NCBI GenBank assembly: GCA_009840175.1
Contig: VXOI01000175.1
Span: 1-35,435 of the forward strand
Length of the DNA stretch: 35,435 nt
Source: Chloroflexota bacterium
GTDB taxonomy: Bacteria > Chloroflexota > Dehalococcoidia > Lucifugimonadales > UBA3495
Direction of reading: 5' to 3'
This document shows, in pieces, positions 1 to 7,305 of this stretch; positions within the stretch are counted from its first letter, which is position 1; the number at the start of each line of letters is the position of its first letter. The notes beneath the pieces were generated by a model. It saw only the letters and a program-made list of their open reading frames with translations, was not told where the DNA came from and searched no databases. Made by a program: the position numbers and the translations under genes.

Positions 1-35
1 TTTTTTTTTAAAACCCACCCCCCCACCCCCCGGCC
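1..35. other. low-complexity contig edge
   Basis: A run of T followed by runs of A, C and G. It looks like a degraded assembly end rather than biological sequence; nothing coding is visible. It abuts a palindromic repeat copy. Confidence 0.5.
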
Positions 36-55
36 TTGGGGGGGCCAGGCTCTGA

Positions 56-80
56 CCCTTCCCCCCAAGGGGAGGGAATT
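56..80. repeat. family B palindrome, degenerate copy
   Basis: A C-rich arm and a G-rich arm flank a CAA centre and are followed by GGGAATTATA. The copy near 1566-1607 has the same flank (GGGAATTAT, then a similar AAGCAA stretch), so the two share more than the palindrome. It lies directly upstream of the adenosine kinase start. Confidence 0.55.
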
Positions 81-104
81 ATACGAAAGCAAGGTGCGTT
101 TCTA

Positions 105-1031
105 ATGGATATTCTGGTATCCGGCTCAATGGCCTATGACCGCATAATGAACTTCAACGGGCGGTTCAGCGACCACATCCTGCCCGATCAACTGGACAAC
201 ATCAGCATCAGCCTCCTGGTGGACAGCCTCACGGAGCACATCGGAGGCACTGCGGGCAACATCGCATATTCGCTGTCCCTGCTGGGTGAGAAGCCTCGAA
301 TCCTGGCCGCCATGGGGCGAGACTATCACCAGTACTTCGAGTGGCTAGACAGATGCGGTATAAGCACGGACGACATTCGCATCGTGGAGGACGAACTGAC
401 CGCTGGGGCGTATATCACCACCGACCTTAACTCGAACCAGTTCACCGGCTTCAACCCGGGGGCCATGAAACACCAGGCCGGTTTCAGCTACGACGGAGTC
501 AATGCTTCCGACACCATGGCCATCGTGGGGCCGGGCAACCTGGCCGACATGATGGAGTTCACTGCCAGGAACAATGAACTGGGCATCTTCAGCATATTCG
601 ATCCCGGCCAGTCGCTGCCGATATGGGAGCCGGAAGCCCTCTCCCGCTGCATCGGGCAGTCCGATATGCTCATCTGCAACGAGTACGAGCTAGGGATGAT
701 CAGCAACAGCACCGGACTCTCGCAGGGGGAGCTGGCCGGAATGGTGGAGCATCTGGTGGTGACGCTGGGCGCTGAGGGCGCGGAGTTTCACTCCAGGGGC
801 GCATCGGAGAGGGTGCCGGTGGTTCCCGCCGACGCGGTTGACCCCACCGGGGCGGGCGACGCCTTCCGGGGCGGGCTGATCAAGGGCCTGGCGCATGGAC
901 TGGGCATCAAGCGGGCAGTGGAGATGGGGGCAGTTTGCGGCTACTACGTCGTCCAGGTCAACGGAACCCAGACCTACCGGTACACGCAGGCGGAGTACGA
1001 CGCCAAGCTGCGGGAGTGCTTCGGGGAGTGA
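105..1031 (+). CDS. adoK: PfkB-family carbohydrate kinase, adenosine kinase-like
   Basis: Ribokinase/PfkB-fold kinase of 308 aa, probably phosphorylating adenosine to AMP in purine salvage. The N-terminus (SGSMAYDRIMNFNGRFSDHI) and the following LLVDSLTEHIGGTAGNIAYS resemble the mycobacterial adenosine kinase more than generic ribokinases. The C-terminal PfkB signature DPTGAGDAFRGG carries the anion-hole glycines and the catalytic Asp. I start at ATG 105 because the 23 codons upstream in the same frame translate a palindromic repeat and contig-edge sequence. No strong Shine-Dalgarno is visible before it. The next gene is convergent. Family assignment is firm; the adenosine preference rests on resemblance to the mycobacterial enzyme, and another nucleoside or sugar is possible. 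Confidence 0.85.
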   Translation: MDILVSGSMAYDRIMNFNGRFSDHILPDQLDNISISLLVDSLTEHIGGTAGNIAYSLSLLGEKPRILAAMGRDYHQYFEWLDRCGISTDDIRIVEDELTAGAYITTDLNSNQFTGFNPGAMKHQAGFSYDGVNASDTMAIVGPGNLADMMEFTARNNELGIFSIFDPGQSLPIWEPEALSRCIGQSDMLICNEYELGMISNSTGLSQGELAGMVEHLVVTLGAEGAEFHSRGASERVPVVPADAVDPTGAGDAFRGGLIKGLAHGLGIKRAVEMGAVCGYYVVQVNGTQTYRYTQAEYDAKLRECFGE

Positions 1032-1043
1032 CCGGGCCTTCGC

Positions 1044-1622
1044 CTATCCTCCCCGGCTCAGGCGGCGGCGACGCTGGACTTGCGACGCCACCAGCGAGAC
1101 CACTATCAGCGCGGCGACCACGGCGACGATGATGAACATCAGGTTGAAGCCGCGTTCTTCCCTCGCCCGGATTGGGAAGATGTGTCTGGCCTCACCCAGG
1201 GAACTCTGGATGTCCAGGGTCACCGACCAATCGCCCAGCGCGTCGAGATAGAGGTTGCCTTCATATAGCTGAGGATCCTGCGGCGAGTTGACGGCCTCGG
1301 TCTGCGACGCCGCGCCGGGACCAGTGGCGGCCACGCTTACGGTGGCATCGTCCACTGCCGTCTCGCCCGTTGCGTCCTGTATCAGGATGCTGACGTGGAG
1401 CGGCCCCAGCGTCGGGTCGCCGGGCAGGACGCCGACACGCAGCAGGTAGGGGCCGGCCACTTCGTCTATCACCACCAGCCTTACCGCGCCGTTGGCCGAG
1501 GCAGTTCCAGAGGGCAGTGCTGCCGATAGCGCCAGAACCGCAAGGAGCGTCAAGACGGCAAGGCTCCACCCCCACCCTAACCCTCCCCCTGAGGGGGAGG
1601 GAATTATGCCGAAGCAAAACAT
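1044..1622 (-). CDS. secreted membrane-anchored protein, FixH/CopC-like beta domain
   Basis: Predicted 192 aa envelope protein. A hydrophobic N-terminal segment (SLAVLTLLAVLALSAALPSG) looks like a signal peptide. It is followed by a beta-rich extracytoplasmic region (GPYLLRVGVLPGDPTLGPLH, then LYEGNLYLDALGDWSVTLDI) of the kind seen in FixH/YtkA/CopC-like domains. A C-terminal TM helix (FNLMFIIVAVVAALIVVSLV) ends in an Arg-rich cytoplasmic tail. The ATG at 1622 has no visible Shine-Dalgarno and sits between an 8-bp tandem repeat and a family B palindrome. Residues about 6-20 (IIPSPSGGGLGWGWS) are encoded by that palindrome, so either the true start is downstream or the repeat has invaded the signal-peptide region. 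No function is assigned. Confidence 0.6.
   Translation of the reverse strand: MFCFGIIPSPSGGGLGWGWSLAVLTLLAVLALSAALPSGTASANGAVRLVVIDEVAGPYLLRVGVLPGDPTLGPLHVSILIQDATGETAVDDATVSVAATGPGAASQTEAVNSPQDPQLYEGNLYLDALGDWSVTLDIQSSLGEARHIFPIRAREERGFNLMFIIVAVVAALIVVSLVASQVQRRRRLSRGG
1566..1607. repeat. family B palindrome overlapping a gene start
   Basis: The core is CCCTCCCCC, TGA, GGGGGAGGG at 1581-1601, preceded by the family lead-in CCCACCCTAA. On the minus strand it is read in frame as part of the N-terminus of the membrane protein that ends at 1044. Confidence 0.85.
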
Positions 1623-1627
1623 AAAAC

Positions 1628-1651
1628 TTTGCGTCTTTGCGCCGTTGCGTC
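1628..1651. repeat. 8-bp tandem repeat, three units (GACGCAAA type)
   Basis: Three consecutive 8-bp units, read on the minus strand as GACGCAAC, GGCGCAAA, GACGCAAA. A second three-unit array with the same unit lies at 15126-15149. It separates the epimerase stop from the start of the membrane protein gene. Confidence 0.75.
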
Positions 1652-1654
1652 CAA

Positions 1655-2587
1655 TTAAACCGGAGGCTGGCCGTTGTCGCGGCGGACGTCGTTGATGATG
1701 CTGCGCACCCACGTCTCCAGCGACGGGTATTCCAGCTCGAACTCGCCCAGAAGACGGCTGTTGTCCACCAGGTAGTTGCCGGAGTCCTCTTTGCCGCCAT
1801 CGGCGTCGAAGGAGATGTCGGCGTCGGGCAGGAAGCCCCGCACGATGTCGGCCAGCTCTCCCATGCTGACGGGAATGCCGCCGGTGTTGTAGACCGGGTG
1901 AGCGCAAGAGTCGGACATCGTCACCCGCGCAAAAGCCTCGGCCACATCGTCCACATGGACCGGCAGGCGCATGAAGCCGCTCTTGGGGAAGCTCACCGGC
2001 TCACCGGATGCCGGAAGCACTACACACTGCACATGGTCGGTGGAGCCGCGCACCTTGTCCGGGCCGGTGACGTTGGCGGGTCGGATGCCGGTGATGTTCA
2101 TGCCGTAGACGCTGTTGAACTGCTGGGCCTGGAACTCGTTGAACCGCTTGTGCATGGCGTACTGGCTGGTGCCGTGCATCGCGTCGTCTTCGTTGATCAT
2201 ACGATCGCCGAAGGCGCTCTGCTGCCCGCTGACCGCCACCGAGCTGGCGTAGGTAATCCGGTTGACGCCGCAGACCCGGGCCGCCTCGAAGCAGTTGTCC
2301 ATTCCCAGCACGTTCAACTTCATGGTGAAGTGGGGCGTGTCGTCGCCGCTGCCCAGCAGGTAGGCCAGGTTCATGATGCGGTCGGGTTTGGAGGCAAGAA
2401 TCGCCTTGACCACGTCCTCGAAATCCATGATGTCGCCCCGCATCACGGTAACCAGATCGCCGAACTCGTCGAAGTTGGCGGCGTTGGGGTTGATGTCCAT
2501 CACCGCCACCCGCTCGCCGCGCGCGGCCAGCCGGGGCACGGCGCGCCGTCCTATGAACCCGGTCCCGCCCAGAATGAGGGTGGTCAT
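1655..2587 (-). CDS. NAD-dependent epimerase/dehydratase (extended SDR)
   Basis: Cytoplasmic oxidoreductase/epimerase of 310 aa. The Rossmann motif GGTGFIG lies at residues 7-13, an acidic residue (D31) follows strand beta2, and the active site has SS at about 115-116 and Y143-AMH-K147. This is the extended SDR pattern of UDP-sugar epimerases and related enzymes; the substrate cannot be told from sequence. The start is ATG 2587, well supported by AGGAGGG about 5 nt upstream; the frame stays open further upstream but without a better site. It faces the adenosine kinase convergently across the small membrane protein gene and probably has its own promoter in the 2588-2738 gap. Confidence 0.85.
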   Translation of the reverse strand: MTTLILGGTGFIGRRAVPRLAARGERVAVMDINPNAANFDEFGDLVTVMRGDIMDFEDVVKAILASKPDRIMNLAYLLGSGDDTPHFTMKLNVLGMDNCFEAARVCGVNRITYASSVAVSGQQSAFGDRMINEDDAMHGTSQYAMHKRFNEFQAQQFNSVYGMNITGIRPANVTGPDKVRGSTDHVQCVVLPASGEPVSFPKSGFMRLPVHVDDVAEAFARVTMSDSCAHPVYNTGGIPVSMGELADIVRGFLPDADISFDADGGKEDSGNYLVDNSRLLGEFELEYPSLETWVRSIINDVRRDNGQPPV

Positions 2588-2738
2588 AAGCCCTCCTGCA
2601 AGCCGTTGAGATTTGCGAATGTGCTCTTGATAACTGCTTTCGATAATCGAATGATGGGCCGGGTTTGTCAAGCCGGGGCTTGCTCAGGCCGCGTTCTGAT
2701 TTTCATGGTAGAGTGCGGGAAGGTAATCCCGTCGCATC

Positions 2739-2767
2739 GTAGGGGCGGGTTTCAAACCCGCCCCTAC
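2739..2767. repeat. family A 29-bp palindrome, copy 1
   Basis: Perfect inverted repeat with arms GTAGGGGCGGG and CCCGCCCCTAC around TTTCAAA. It lies between the divergent epimerase and SDR genes. Other copies are at 7274, 8656, 12124, 16400 and 34670. Confidence 0.95.
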
Positions 2768-2862
2768 ACAGTGCAAACAACCTGAATCGGAACACTGCCC
2801 TTTACGCCTTAGCCGCTATCTGACAGAATCCCAAGCCAGTTGATGAGAACGAAGGATGGTTA

Positions 2863-3660
2863 ATGACAGAAGCATCGTTACAAGACAAAGTCGCCATCGT
2901 TACCGGGGCGAGCCGGGGCATCGGCAAGGCGATGGCGCTGGGGTTGGCGGAGGCCGGGGCCTCGGTAGTGGTGGCGGCCCGGACTGCCGAACCGAGAGGG
3001 ACACTCCCCGGCACCATACACGAGACGGTGGCCGAAATCGAGACCGCCGGAGGGCGCGCGCTGGCCGTAACCTGCAACGTCCGCGAGGAGGAGAGCATCC
3101 GCGAGATGGTCAACCGCACGCTGGACGAGTTCGGCGCCGTGGACGTGCTGGTGAACAACGCTGGCATTGGAGGCTATGCGCCCTTCCTGCAAATGACGCT
3201 ACGGGAGTGGGACCTGAACATGGCCATCAACCTGCGCGCGCCGTTCATCGCCTGCCAGGCAGTCGCGCCCATAATGATCGAGCAGGGCGGCGGGAGCATC
3301 GTCAACGTCTCGTCCCACGCCGCCACCAACATCTTCTCGTCCACGCTGGGGGAAGACCATGATGCGGGCATTGCCATCATCGGACAGGCTTACGGAGCGT
3401 CGAAGGCGGCGCTGGAGCGGCTCACCTGGGGGCTGGCCGCCGAGCTGGGCCCACACAACATCGCGGTGAATGCCCTGAAGCCCCTGCGTCCGGTGGCAAC
3501 GGAGGGATTCCGCTTCCAGCGTCCTGACGCCGACTTCTCCACCTGGGCAACGCCGGAGGACATGGCCAAGGCCACCGTATACCTGGCGGGCCAGGACGCC
3601 CGGGGGCTGACGGGTGCCATCGTGACCGCCGAGGAGCTGGTGCGGCGGCTGGGGTTGTAG
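2863..3660 (+). CDS. short-chain dehydrogenase/reductase
   Basis: Classical SDR of 265 aa, a NAD(P)-dependent alcohol/ketone oxidoreductase. The cofactor motif TGASRGIG is near residue 15, NNAG near 97, and the catalytic Y177-GAS-K181 follows a serine pair in IVNVSS. A stretch of about 20 residues between IVNVSS and Y177 (IFSSTLGEDHDAG region) is longer than usual and may be a substrate-loop insertion. It starts at ATG 2863 after a weak GAAGGA. The following acyl-CoA metabolism genes are on the same strand, but about 200 nt of structured spacer intervenes, so a shared transcript is uncertain. Substrate unknown. Confidence 0.85.
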   Translation: MTEASLQDKVAIVTGASRGIGKAMALGLAEAGASVVVAARTAEPRGTLPGTIHETVAEIETAGGRALAVTCNVREEESIREMVNRTLDEFGAVDVLVNNAGIGGYAPFLQMTLREWDLNMAINLRAPFIACQAVAPIMIEQGGGSIVNVSSHAATNIFSSTLGEDHDAGIAIIGQAYGASKAALERLTWGLAAELGPHNIAVNALKPLRPVATEGFRFQRPDADFSTWATPEDMAKATVYLAGQDARGLTGAIVTAEELVRRLGL

Positions 3661-3665
3661 CGGAC

Positions 3666-3697
3666 AAAAAACAGGAGCCGCCCTCAAGGGCGGCCCC
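3666..3697 (-). terminator. intrinsic terminator-like hairpin, leftward
   Basis: On the minus strand a GC stem (GCCGCCC, TTGA, GGGCGGC; 3677-3694, extendable by GG/CC) is followed by TCCTG and six T (3666-3671). On the plus strand the A-run precedes the stem and no T-run follows, so as an intrinsic terminator it only works leftward. No minus-strand protein gene reads into it. Confidence 0.6.
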
Positions 3698-3738
3698 GAC
3701 CTTACCGTCGAAACGAATAGGGGAAGCAAGAGTACCCT

Positions 3739-3795
3739 AAAAAAACAGGGGCGCCTCACGGTGCCCCGCGCCACCACACTAAGCAGTGGGGGTAC
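3739..3795 (-). ncRNA. candidate small structured RNA ending in a strong terminator
   Basis: On the minus strand a possible promoter (TTGCCC at 3831-3826, 18-nt spacer, TATATT at 3807-3802) would start a transcript near 3795. It would end at a very good intrinsic terminator: stem GGGGCACC/GGCGCCCC (one G-U pair), then TG and seven T (3745-3739). Within it CCAC/GTGG (3774-3777 with 3786-3789) can form a second hairpin. GTACCC 3732-3737 pairs with GGGTAC 3790-3795 to close a three-way junction on either strand. It does not match any RNA family I recognise. It could instead be a leader or barrier element for the flanking plus-strand genes. The promoter call is weak; the hairpins are plain in the sequence. 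Confidence 0.35.
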
Positions 3796-3869
3796 CTACA
3801 CAATATAACAGAGTAAGCTCATTGAGGGCAAGAATTTCACAATCTCGATATTGGGATAAGGAACCATAA

Positions 3870-5006
3870 ATGGACTTCGCATTCACCCCCGAGCAACAGG
3901 CCCTGAAGGACAACACGCGGCGGCTGGCCGGGGAGCGCATTGCGCCCATCGCGGAGGAGGCGGACGAGTCGGGGACAGTGCATCGCGGGCTGATGGCCAT
4001 ACTGGCCGAGTCGGAACTGCTGCGCTACACCGTGCCGGAAGACTACGGCGGCTTCGGCGTTAAGGTGATGAACCTGTGCATCGTCCGCGAGGAGCTGGCG
4101 CGGGTCTCGGCGCAGGCGGACACGAACTTCATCATGCAGGGGCTGGGCAGCTACCCCATCACACTGGCCGGCAGCCACGAGCAGAAGGAGCGCTACCTGC
4201 CGCCCGTGGCCCAGGGGGAGGCCATCGCCGCCTTTGCCCTGACCGAGCCTCACGCCGGTTCCGACGTCCTCAGCATGACCACCGAGGGCGTGCCCGACGG
4301 CGACGACTGGGTGCTGAACGGGCGAAAGAAGTTCATCAGCCAGGCTGGGGACGCTTCCACCTACACCGTCTTCGCCAAGACCGATCCCGGCCAGGGCAGC
4401 CGCAGCCTGTCGGCCTTCATCGTGGAGCGGGGCACGCCCGGCTTCGACGACTCGAAACGACTGGAACTGCTGGCTCCCCATCCCATCGGCGAGCCGGTGT
4501 TCGACGACTGCCGCATCCCGCAGGGCAACCTCATCGGCGAGCGGGGACAGGGGCTGCGGCTGGCCCTGGGCACTCTCGACACCTTCCGCACCACGGTGGC
4601 CGCCGCCGCTATCGGCATGGGCGTGGCAGCCTACGAAGCCGCGCTGGACTACGCCCGCAATCGCAGTATGTTCGGGCAGCAGCTCAGCGACTTCCAGGCA
4701 ACGCAGTTCAAGCTGGCCGACATGGCCGTGTCGCTGGACGCCGCCCGCCTGCTGGCCCATCGCGCCGCCTGGCTCAAGGACTCGGGGCGCGAGACCATCA
4801 TCAAGGAAGCATCCTTCGCCAAGCTGTTCGCCACCGAGGCCGCGTCCCGCATCGTCAACGAGGCGGTGCAGATTCACGGCGGCGCCGGGCTGGAGAAGGG
4901 CAACCGGGTCGAGCGCCTCTACCGGGAAGTCCGCGCCCTGACCATCTACGAAGGCACGTCGGAAATCCAGCGCCAGACCATCGCCCGCCAGCTTTTGAGG
5001 GAGTAG
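3870..5006 (+). CDS. acyl-CoA dehydrogenase
   Basis: FAD-dependent acyl-CoA dehydrogenase of 378 aa, the usual length. It would introduce the alpha-beta double bond into an acyl-CoA and pass electrons to ETF. Signature 1 is AFALTEPHAGSDV near residue 128. Signature 2 is the C-terminal run QIHGGAGLEKGNRVERLYRE, followed by IYEGTSEIQ, whose E361 is at the position of the catalytic base in medium- and short-chain enzymes. It starts at ATG 3870 after AAGGAA. The CoA-transferase at 6028 suggests a carboxylic acid degradation route, but the two genes are separated by an MBL-fold gene and chain-length specificity cannot be read. Confidence 0.93.
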   Translation: MDFAFTPEQQALKDNTRRLAGERIAPIAEEADESGTVHRGLMAILAESELLRYTVPEDYGGFGVKVMNLCIVREELARVSAQADTNFIMQGLGSYPITLAGSHEQKERYLPPVAQGEAIAAFALTEPHAGSDVLSMTTEGVPDGDDWVLNGRKKFISQAGDASTYTVFAKTDPGQGSRSLSAFIVERGTPGFDDSKRLELLAPHPIGEPVFDDCRIPQGNLIGERGQGLRLALGTLDTFRTTVAAAAIGMGVAAYEAALDYARNRSMFGQQLSDFQATQFKLADMAVSLDAARLLAHRAAWLKDSGRETIIKEASFAKLFATEAASRIVNEAVQIHGGAGLEKGNRVERLYREVRALTIYEGTSEIQRQTIARQLLRE

Positions 5007-5048
5007 GACCGACATCCTGACGGCGCAAATCCAAATCGGGGAAAGAGC

Positions 5049-5237
5049 ATGGACGATTCAGGACACAGCAACAGGGGAAGCGCAAGGCACAACTCCGGTT
5101 GTTTTGGCATCCCCGTATCGGGGATATGGCTCCTGTTTACCTTGATGTACTTCTTCACTGAAGATGTCGCCTTCCCCATAGGTAAATTGGAATTCTTCTG
5201 GCGCTTTCTTGCCGGGCCGTTCAATTTCCTGTTCTGA
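5049..5237 (+). CDS. possible small hydrophobic protein
   Basis: An open frame of 62 codons in the 247-nt gap between the acyl-CoA dehydrogenase and the MBL-fold hydrolase. Residues about 20-36 (GIPVSGIWLLFTLMYFF) and the C-terminus are hydrophobic, and GGGGAAAGAG precedes the ATG. The stretch is less GC-rich than its neighbours, and the frame ends 16 nt before the next start. I recognise no family. It may equally be a chance ORF in an intergenic region. Confidence 0.25.
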   Translation: MDDSGHSNRGSARHNSGCFGIPVSGIWLLFTLMYFFTEDVAFPIGKLEFFWRFLAGPFNFLF

Positions 5238-5253
5238 AGGAACGAGGTCAAAA

Positions 5254-5952
5254 GTGAAGCTCACCTATTTCGGTCACTGCGCCTTCCGCTGGGAGACGCC
5301 CGGCGGCGTCACCGTCATGGCCGATCCCTACCGCAACCAGGCCGGCCGGTACTGGTTCACGCGGCTGTTCCCCGACGTTCACTGCGACCTGGGGCTGATC
5401 AGCCACGCTCACTTCGACCACGACGCCGCCGACCGACTGCCGGAGGCCGCTTCGGTTCTGCGGATGCCGGGGGAGTTTGCCGTATCCGACCTTCAGATTC
5501 GCGGAATCGGCGATTTTCATTCCGGCCCGTCGCGCCTCAGCGACTTCCCCAATGTGATGTTCCGGCTGGAAGTGGACGGCGTCAGCTTCCTGCACATCGG
5601 CGACAACCGAGTGGACTGGCCGCCGGAGGTGGCCCGGTCCGTCGGCGACGTGGACGTGCTGATGGTGACCGTGGACGACTCCATTCACCTCCTGACCTAT
5701 GATGAGGTGGACGGGCTGGTAGACCGGCTGCAACCCCGAGTGGTTGTCCCGATGCACTATGCCATCCCCGGCATTACTTCCGCCGAATGCGAGTTGCTGC
5801 CACCGGAGCAGTGGCTGGAACGCCAGCAGACGGTGCGGTGTATAGATTCGTGTCAAGCCGAATTCACGTCAACCGCCTTGCCGTCCAGCACCGAGGTATG
5901 GCTGTTCCAGCCTGCGCCTGAATCGCTGTCCGCGCCTGAAATCGGTCCTTAA
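5254..5952 (+). CDS. MBL-fold metallo-hydrolase (UlaG-like)
   Basis: Zn-dependent hydrolase of the metallo-beta-lactamase superfamily, 232 aa. The metal-binding motif H51-A-H53-F-D55-H56 is present, followed by a later GDNRVDW segment and VVPMHYAIPG with a further His ligand. The compact YFGHCAFRWETPGG start is typical of the UlaG/YtkL-like branch. The start is GTG 5254 after GAGGTC; the upstream part of the frame overlaps the end of the possible small ORF and lacks an RBS. Substrate unknown; the branch includes lactonases, phosphodiesterases and hydrolases without known substrate. Confidence 0.82.
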   Translation: MKLTYFGHCAFRWETPGGVTVMADPYRNQAGRYWFTRLFPDVHCDLGLISHAHFDHDAADRLPEAASVLRMPGEFAVSDLQIRGIGDFHSGPSRLSDFPNVMFRLEVDGVSFLHIGDNRVDWPPEVARSVGDVDVLMVTVDDSIHLLTYDEVDGLVDRLQPRVVVPMHYAIPGITSAECELLPPEQWLERQQTVRCIDSCQAEFTSTALPSSTEVWLFQPAPESLSAPEIGP

Positions 5953-6027
5953 CGCTGCTCTCCGCCTTGCCCTTGACCCCGGTGGGCCGTAGAATGCCCC
6001 AAAGCCACCGGCTAAGGGAGAAGTAGC

Positions 6028-7242
6028 ATGGCAGGACTGAACCATCCCCTGGAAAACGTCAGAGTCATTGACCTGGGGCGCCACCAGGCCGGGCCCCGCT
6101 GCGCCCAGGTGCTGGCCCGCATGGGCGCCGAGGTCATCAAGGTCGAGCGCCTCGGCGGCGAGGAAACCCGCTACCACGGCCCCTGGGTCAAGAAGCAGTC
6201 GAGCTACTGGGTCCAGTACAACTCGGGCAAGAAGTCCCTCTCCATTGACCTGCGCAAGGAGGAGGGCAAGGAGGTGCTGCGGGAACTGGTCAAGGTCTCC
6301 GACATCCTGGTGCAGAACTTCCGCCCCGGCACCATCGAGAACATGGGCTTCGGCTACCAGACCCTCAAGGAACTGAACCCCCGCATCATCATGGTGAACG
6401 TGTCGGCCTACGGGCAGTTCGGGCCCTACCGGGACAACATCGGCTACGACCCCATCGGGCAGACCATGTCCGGCATCACCATGGTCACCGGGGAGGAGGG
6501 TATGCCGCCGATACGGACGGGGGTGCCGATCATAGACCGCATCACGGCATTGCACGCGGCGATAGGCGCGCTGGCGGCGCTGAACGAGCGGGAGGTGTCG
6601 GGCGAGGGGCAGGCCATGGACGTCTGCCTGGCGGACACGGGCTACTCCATGACGGAGATACCCATCACCGCCTACCACGGGACGAAGATACCCCCCAGGC
6701 GGGGCGACACCACGGCGCCGCCGTCGGGCATCTATCCCTGCAAGGAGGGCTGGGTCTTGGTGTCGGCCGGGGACCAGCACCACTGGCACCGGGTGTGCAA
6801 CGCCTTGGGCCGGCCGGACTGGCTGGAGGACCCGCGGTTCAACACGCGGCACGAGCGCCTCAACAACGCGGCGCTGGTGAACGAGGCGGTGCGCGAGCTT
6901 CTGGCGGACAAGACGATGGAGCAGGCGATAGCGCACTTCACGGAGCACGACGTGGTGGCGGCGCCGGTGAACACGATACCGCAGGCGGCGGAGGACCCGC
7001 ACCCGTGGGAGCGGAGGGCGATGGTGGAGGTGCCGGACTTCCTGGCCGGTGAGATAGCGGTGAGCGGGGACTACTGGCACTTCTCGCGGACGCCGGTGAA
7101 TGTGGGAACGACGCCGCAGGTGGGGGAGCACAACGAGGAGGTGCTGTCCGGCATCTTGGACTACAGCGAGGAGCAGGTGGAGGCGTTCCGCCAGAACCGC
7201 GTCATCTCGGAGGAACACTACTACGACGAGATACCGGGGTAG
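6028..7242 (+). CDS. CaiB/BaiF family III CoA-transferase
   Basis: CoA-transferase of 404 aa, moving CoA between carboxylic acids through aspartyl intermediates. The N-terminal half carries VRVIDLGRHQAGPRCAQVLA and GAEVIKVER, then the D203 context GQAMDVCLADTGYS, which aligns with the catalytic Asp of formyl-CoA transferase. The C-terminal half keeps the family pattern ending WHFSRTPVNVG and GEHNEEVL. A good promoter -10 (TAGAAT near 5990) and AAGGGAG before ATG 6028 support an independent transcript. Together with the upstream acyl-CoA dehydrogenase it suggests acyl-CoA catabolism. Family III substrates (oxalate, carnitine, bile acid, succinate) cannot be separated by eye. Confidence 0.92.
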   Translation: MAGLNHPLENVRVIDLGRHQAGPRCAQVLARMGAEVIKVERLGGEETRYHGPWVKKQSSYWVQYNSGKKSLSIDLRKEEGKEVLRELVKVSDILVQNFRPGTIENMGFGYQTLKELNPRIIMVNVSAYGQFGPYRDNIGYDPIGQTMSGITMVTGEEGMPPIRTGVPIIDRITALHAAIGALAALNEREVSGEGQAMDVCLADTGYSMTEIPITAYHGTKIPPRRGDTTAPPSGIYPCKEGWVLVSAGDQHHWHRVCNALGRPDWLEDPRFNTRHERLNNAALVNEAVRELLADKTMEQAIAHFTEHDVVAAPVNTIPQAAEDPHPWERRAMVEVPDFLAGEIAVSGDYWHFSRTPVNVGTTPQVGEHNEEVLSGILDYSEEQVEAFRQNRVISEEHYYDEIPG

Positions 7243-7273
7243 GGCTTTCCCGCGACGGCAGGGTACTGACGGC

Positions 7274-7302
7274 GTAGGGGCGGGTTTGAAACCCGCCCCT
7301 AC
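7274..7302. repeat. family A 29-bp palindrome, copy 2
   Basis: Same arms as copy 1, centre TTTGAAA. It lies between the CoA-transferase and the DUF2851 gene; the flanking GGAGTGCGGCAGA is duplicated just downstream. Confidence 0.95.
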
Positions 7303-7305
7303 GGA

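Noticed and set aside
1-35. Promoter or poly-T terminator at the window start
   Set aside because: The homopolymer runs look like assembly-edge noise and have no hairpin.
1637-2785. Plus-strand frame of about 380 codons over the epimerase
   Set aside because: The antisense strand encodes GGTGFIG and YxxxK in the right order; the plus frame runs through repeat DNA at both ends.
3837-5015. Minus-strand frame of about 390 codons opposite the acyl-CoA dehydrogenase, as the gene served by the leftward terminators
   Set aside because: Antisense composition and no motifs; the plus-strand gene carries both ACAD signatures. It also has no RBS.
5869-7218. Minus-strand frame of about 450 codons opposite the CoA-transferase
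   Set aside because: His/Arg/Val-biased antisense shadow of a clear CaiB/BaiF gene.
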